From assembly GCA_937124495.1 (NCBI GenBank), contig CAKZKZ010000116.1:1-6165 (forward strand): a stretch of DNA of 6,165 nucleotides. The letters run 5' to 3'. The DNA comes from an uncultured Dokdonia sp. Lineage in GTDB: Bacteria; Bacteroidota; Bacteroidia; Flavobacteriales; Flavobacteriaceae. The position numbers were made by a program, and so were the translations under genes. The notes beneath the pieces were generated by a model. The model searched no databases and had not been told where the DNA came from. It was given only the letters and a program-made list of their open reading frames with translations. This document shows positions 4,890 through 6,165 of this stretch, in pieces. How positions within the stretch are numbered: position 1 is the stretch's first letter; each line of letters starts with the position of its first letter.

Positions 4890-6165
4890 ATGGAAATTAT
4901 GCAAGACAATAAAGTGCTACATTATATTAAAAATGTATTAGAAAATATGCCAACTAGCTGGTTGAGTCTAACCACTCATAGACTAGATATTTATGAGGAG
5001 AAATTAGCAAAAACTCAGTTTTTAGATCAATTTGAAGACTTATTTAATGCCAATAATTCGAAACCATCAGCACTCAATGAATTACCTACTTCTTACGACT
5101 ATATTCGACTAGGTCATCCATTATCGTGTGTATTAGAATGGGGAATTGCAAATGTACATCAGCTACAGTCAGAAAGCGTTATCAGTTTTTCGTCAAAGAC
5201 GACACCTATTTTAGCCATACTGAGAAAGAATTTATTAGATAATAAGGATACCCAAATCCTATACACTGGAGAACTACCTGCTTCTTTTGATGCAGAAGTC
5301 GTGAAGCGTGTATATGGATATAATTTTGAATTAAAGAAGGTTGAAACTGCATCAGCTGTTGCTGACTTTGATGGAAGTACGGTATTTATTTCGCAGCACA
5401 CAGCTATTACAACAACGGATCTACACCCAAATATTGACTTCTATATTAATCTCTATGCAGATCTTGGTAGTGTTTTAATCGTGAATGGGGCACAAAATGA
5501 AGCATACGTCTCAGATATTCAGCATGTACGAAGAAGAGAGACTATTGCCATGACACCAGCCAATGCGCTTGTTGCTTTACAATCACTCGTTGAAAAATCT
5601 TCTTTTGATACAGATACCAGTATGGTAGCTGCAAACAAAGCCAGTGTTTTAACATCTATTAAAGAAATTACGGTCGCACACACAAAAGCGCTTGTAGGTT
5701 CTAGTGGACTCTCTGTTCAATATGCGATTATAATGGGGCTCATTAACGATGCTTTAGAAAATCATAAAGGAAAAGCGATCAAATTTGTAGTTCCTCCTAA
5801 TTGTTATGGTGGGACAAATGATCAGGCAAGACGCGTTGCGGCTTGTCTTGATAATGTAGAAGTAGTCGATTTACCTGTAGATGGTGATAATGATATGGTA
5901 CAAAGTATTGATACCGTTTTAACTAAAATCGCTAATGAAGATGCGATTCCTTATATCATTGCTGAAATTCCAACAAATCCAAGAGTTGAAGTTCCAGATC
6001 TTATCAAATTAAAAGAAGCTCTAAGTGAAGTACGTAAAACAGCAACGGGTGAGATTGCTGTCGATCCCGTTTTTATCTTAGATCAAACATTCTGTCCTAA
6101 TATCCATTTTTTAGGAGAAAACGATATACTCTCTACGGTTAGAGCTATTTCCTATGCCAGTGGAT
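4890..6165 (+). CDS. Cys/Met-metabolism PLP-dependent enzyme (cystathionine gamma-synthase-like), 3' end outside window
   Basis: The frame is open from the ATG at 4890 to the window edge: 425 codons with no stop. ATG 4899 is an alternative start. Residues from about 230 onward match the Cys/Met-metabolism PLP family. Gly270-Ser-Ser-Gly-Leu-Ser fits the cofactor phosphate turn. Asn304-Cys-Tyr-Gly-Gly-Thr fits the cofactor-stacking Tyr region (Tyr306). Glu359-Ile-Pro-Thr-Asn-Pro is the family's E-x-P-x-N-P hallmark. Asp392 in AVDPVF replaces the usual VDNTF and would bind the pyridine nitrogen. The catalytic Lys should lie just past the window end. Members split or form C-S bonds in methionine/cysteine metabolism (gamma-synthase, sulfhydrylase or lyase); which reaction cannot be told. 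The roughly 225-residue N-terminal part is far longer than in the ~400-residue standard enzymes, so the full protein should exceed 550 residues, as I recall for some flavobacterial homologues. Confidence 0.85.
   Translation, partial: MEIMQDNKVLHYIKNVLENMPTSWLSLTTHRLDIYEEKLAKTQFLDQFEDLFNANNSKPSALNELPTSYDYIRLGHPLSCVLEWGIANVHQLQSESVISFSSKTTPILAILRKNLLDNKDTQILYTGELPASFDAEVVKRVYGYNFELKKVETASAVADFDGSTVFISQHTAITTTDLHPNIDFYINLYADLGSVLIVNGAQNEAYVSDIQHVRRRETIAMTPANALVALQSLVEKSSFDTDTSMVAANKASVLTSIKEITVAHTKALVGSSGLSVQYAIIMGLINDALENHKGKAIKFVVPPNCYGGTNDQARRVAACLDNVEVVDLPVDGDNDMVQSIDTVLTKIANEDAIPYIIAEIPTNPRVEVPDLIKLKEALSEVRKTATGEIAVDPVFILDQTFCPNIHFLGENDILSTVRAISYASG

Noticed and set aside
1..6165. CRISPR arrays, tRNA or rRNA genes, insertion sequences, integrase or attachment sites.
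   Set aside because: I found no spaced direct repeats, cloverleaf, transposase motifs or terminal inverted repeats with target duplications on reading either strand.

Overview
The window looks like chromosome of a Bacteroidota bacterium, most likely a (marine) Flavobacteriaceae member. The DNA is AT-rich, the genes lack Shine-Dalgarno sequences, and one promoter fits the Bacteroidota form TTG-N19-TAnnTTTG. There is a CarboxypepD_reg-like exported protein, and two identical copies of the palindrome TACGCTTTCGCGAAAGCGTA, a type I associate from memory with marine flavobacteria. The assignment is an inference from these traits; there is no rRNA or marker gene in the window.

Region 1 (1-2620, + strand) is a tight operon. 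It begins with the 3' end of an unrecognised gene. Fifteen bases later comes a 193-residue cysteine-rich protein with four N-[SD]-C-x-x-[QE]-G-x-[CT] repeats. Next is a DUF692 / MNIO-family iron oxygenase (11-bp overlap), then a DUF2063-type partner (2-bp gap). Precursor, MNIO and DUF2063 partner in that order are the core of bufferin-like RiPP systems. The MNIO would modify cysteines in the precursor and the partner would present the precursor to it. This precursor differs from classical bufferin precursors: it is long, has no signal peptide, and carries a 115-residue C-terminal module with two or three further cysteines. This is the most interesting part of the window.

Region 2 (2621-2921) is a non-coding gap with a 14-bp and a 20-bp perfect palindrome.

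Region 3 (2922-3657, + strand) is a GNAT acetyltransferase gene whose 3' end overlaps by 26 bp a gene for a tiny lipoprotein. The mature lipoprotein is almost entirely one six-heptad coiled coil.

Region 4 (3768-4574, - strand) encodes an exported protein with an N-terminal CarboxypepD_reg-like domain, read from a well-formed promoter just upstream. The 4575-4889 divergent gap holds that promoter and the second 20-bp palindrome.

Region 5 (4890 to the end, + strand, cut by the window edge) is a Cys/Met-metabolism PLP-dependent enzyme with a long N-terminal part that itself looks like a degenerate copy of the same fold. Regions 3-5 show no visible functional tie to the RiPP-like operon.
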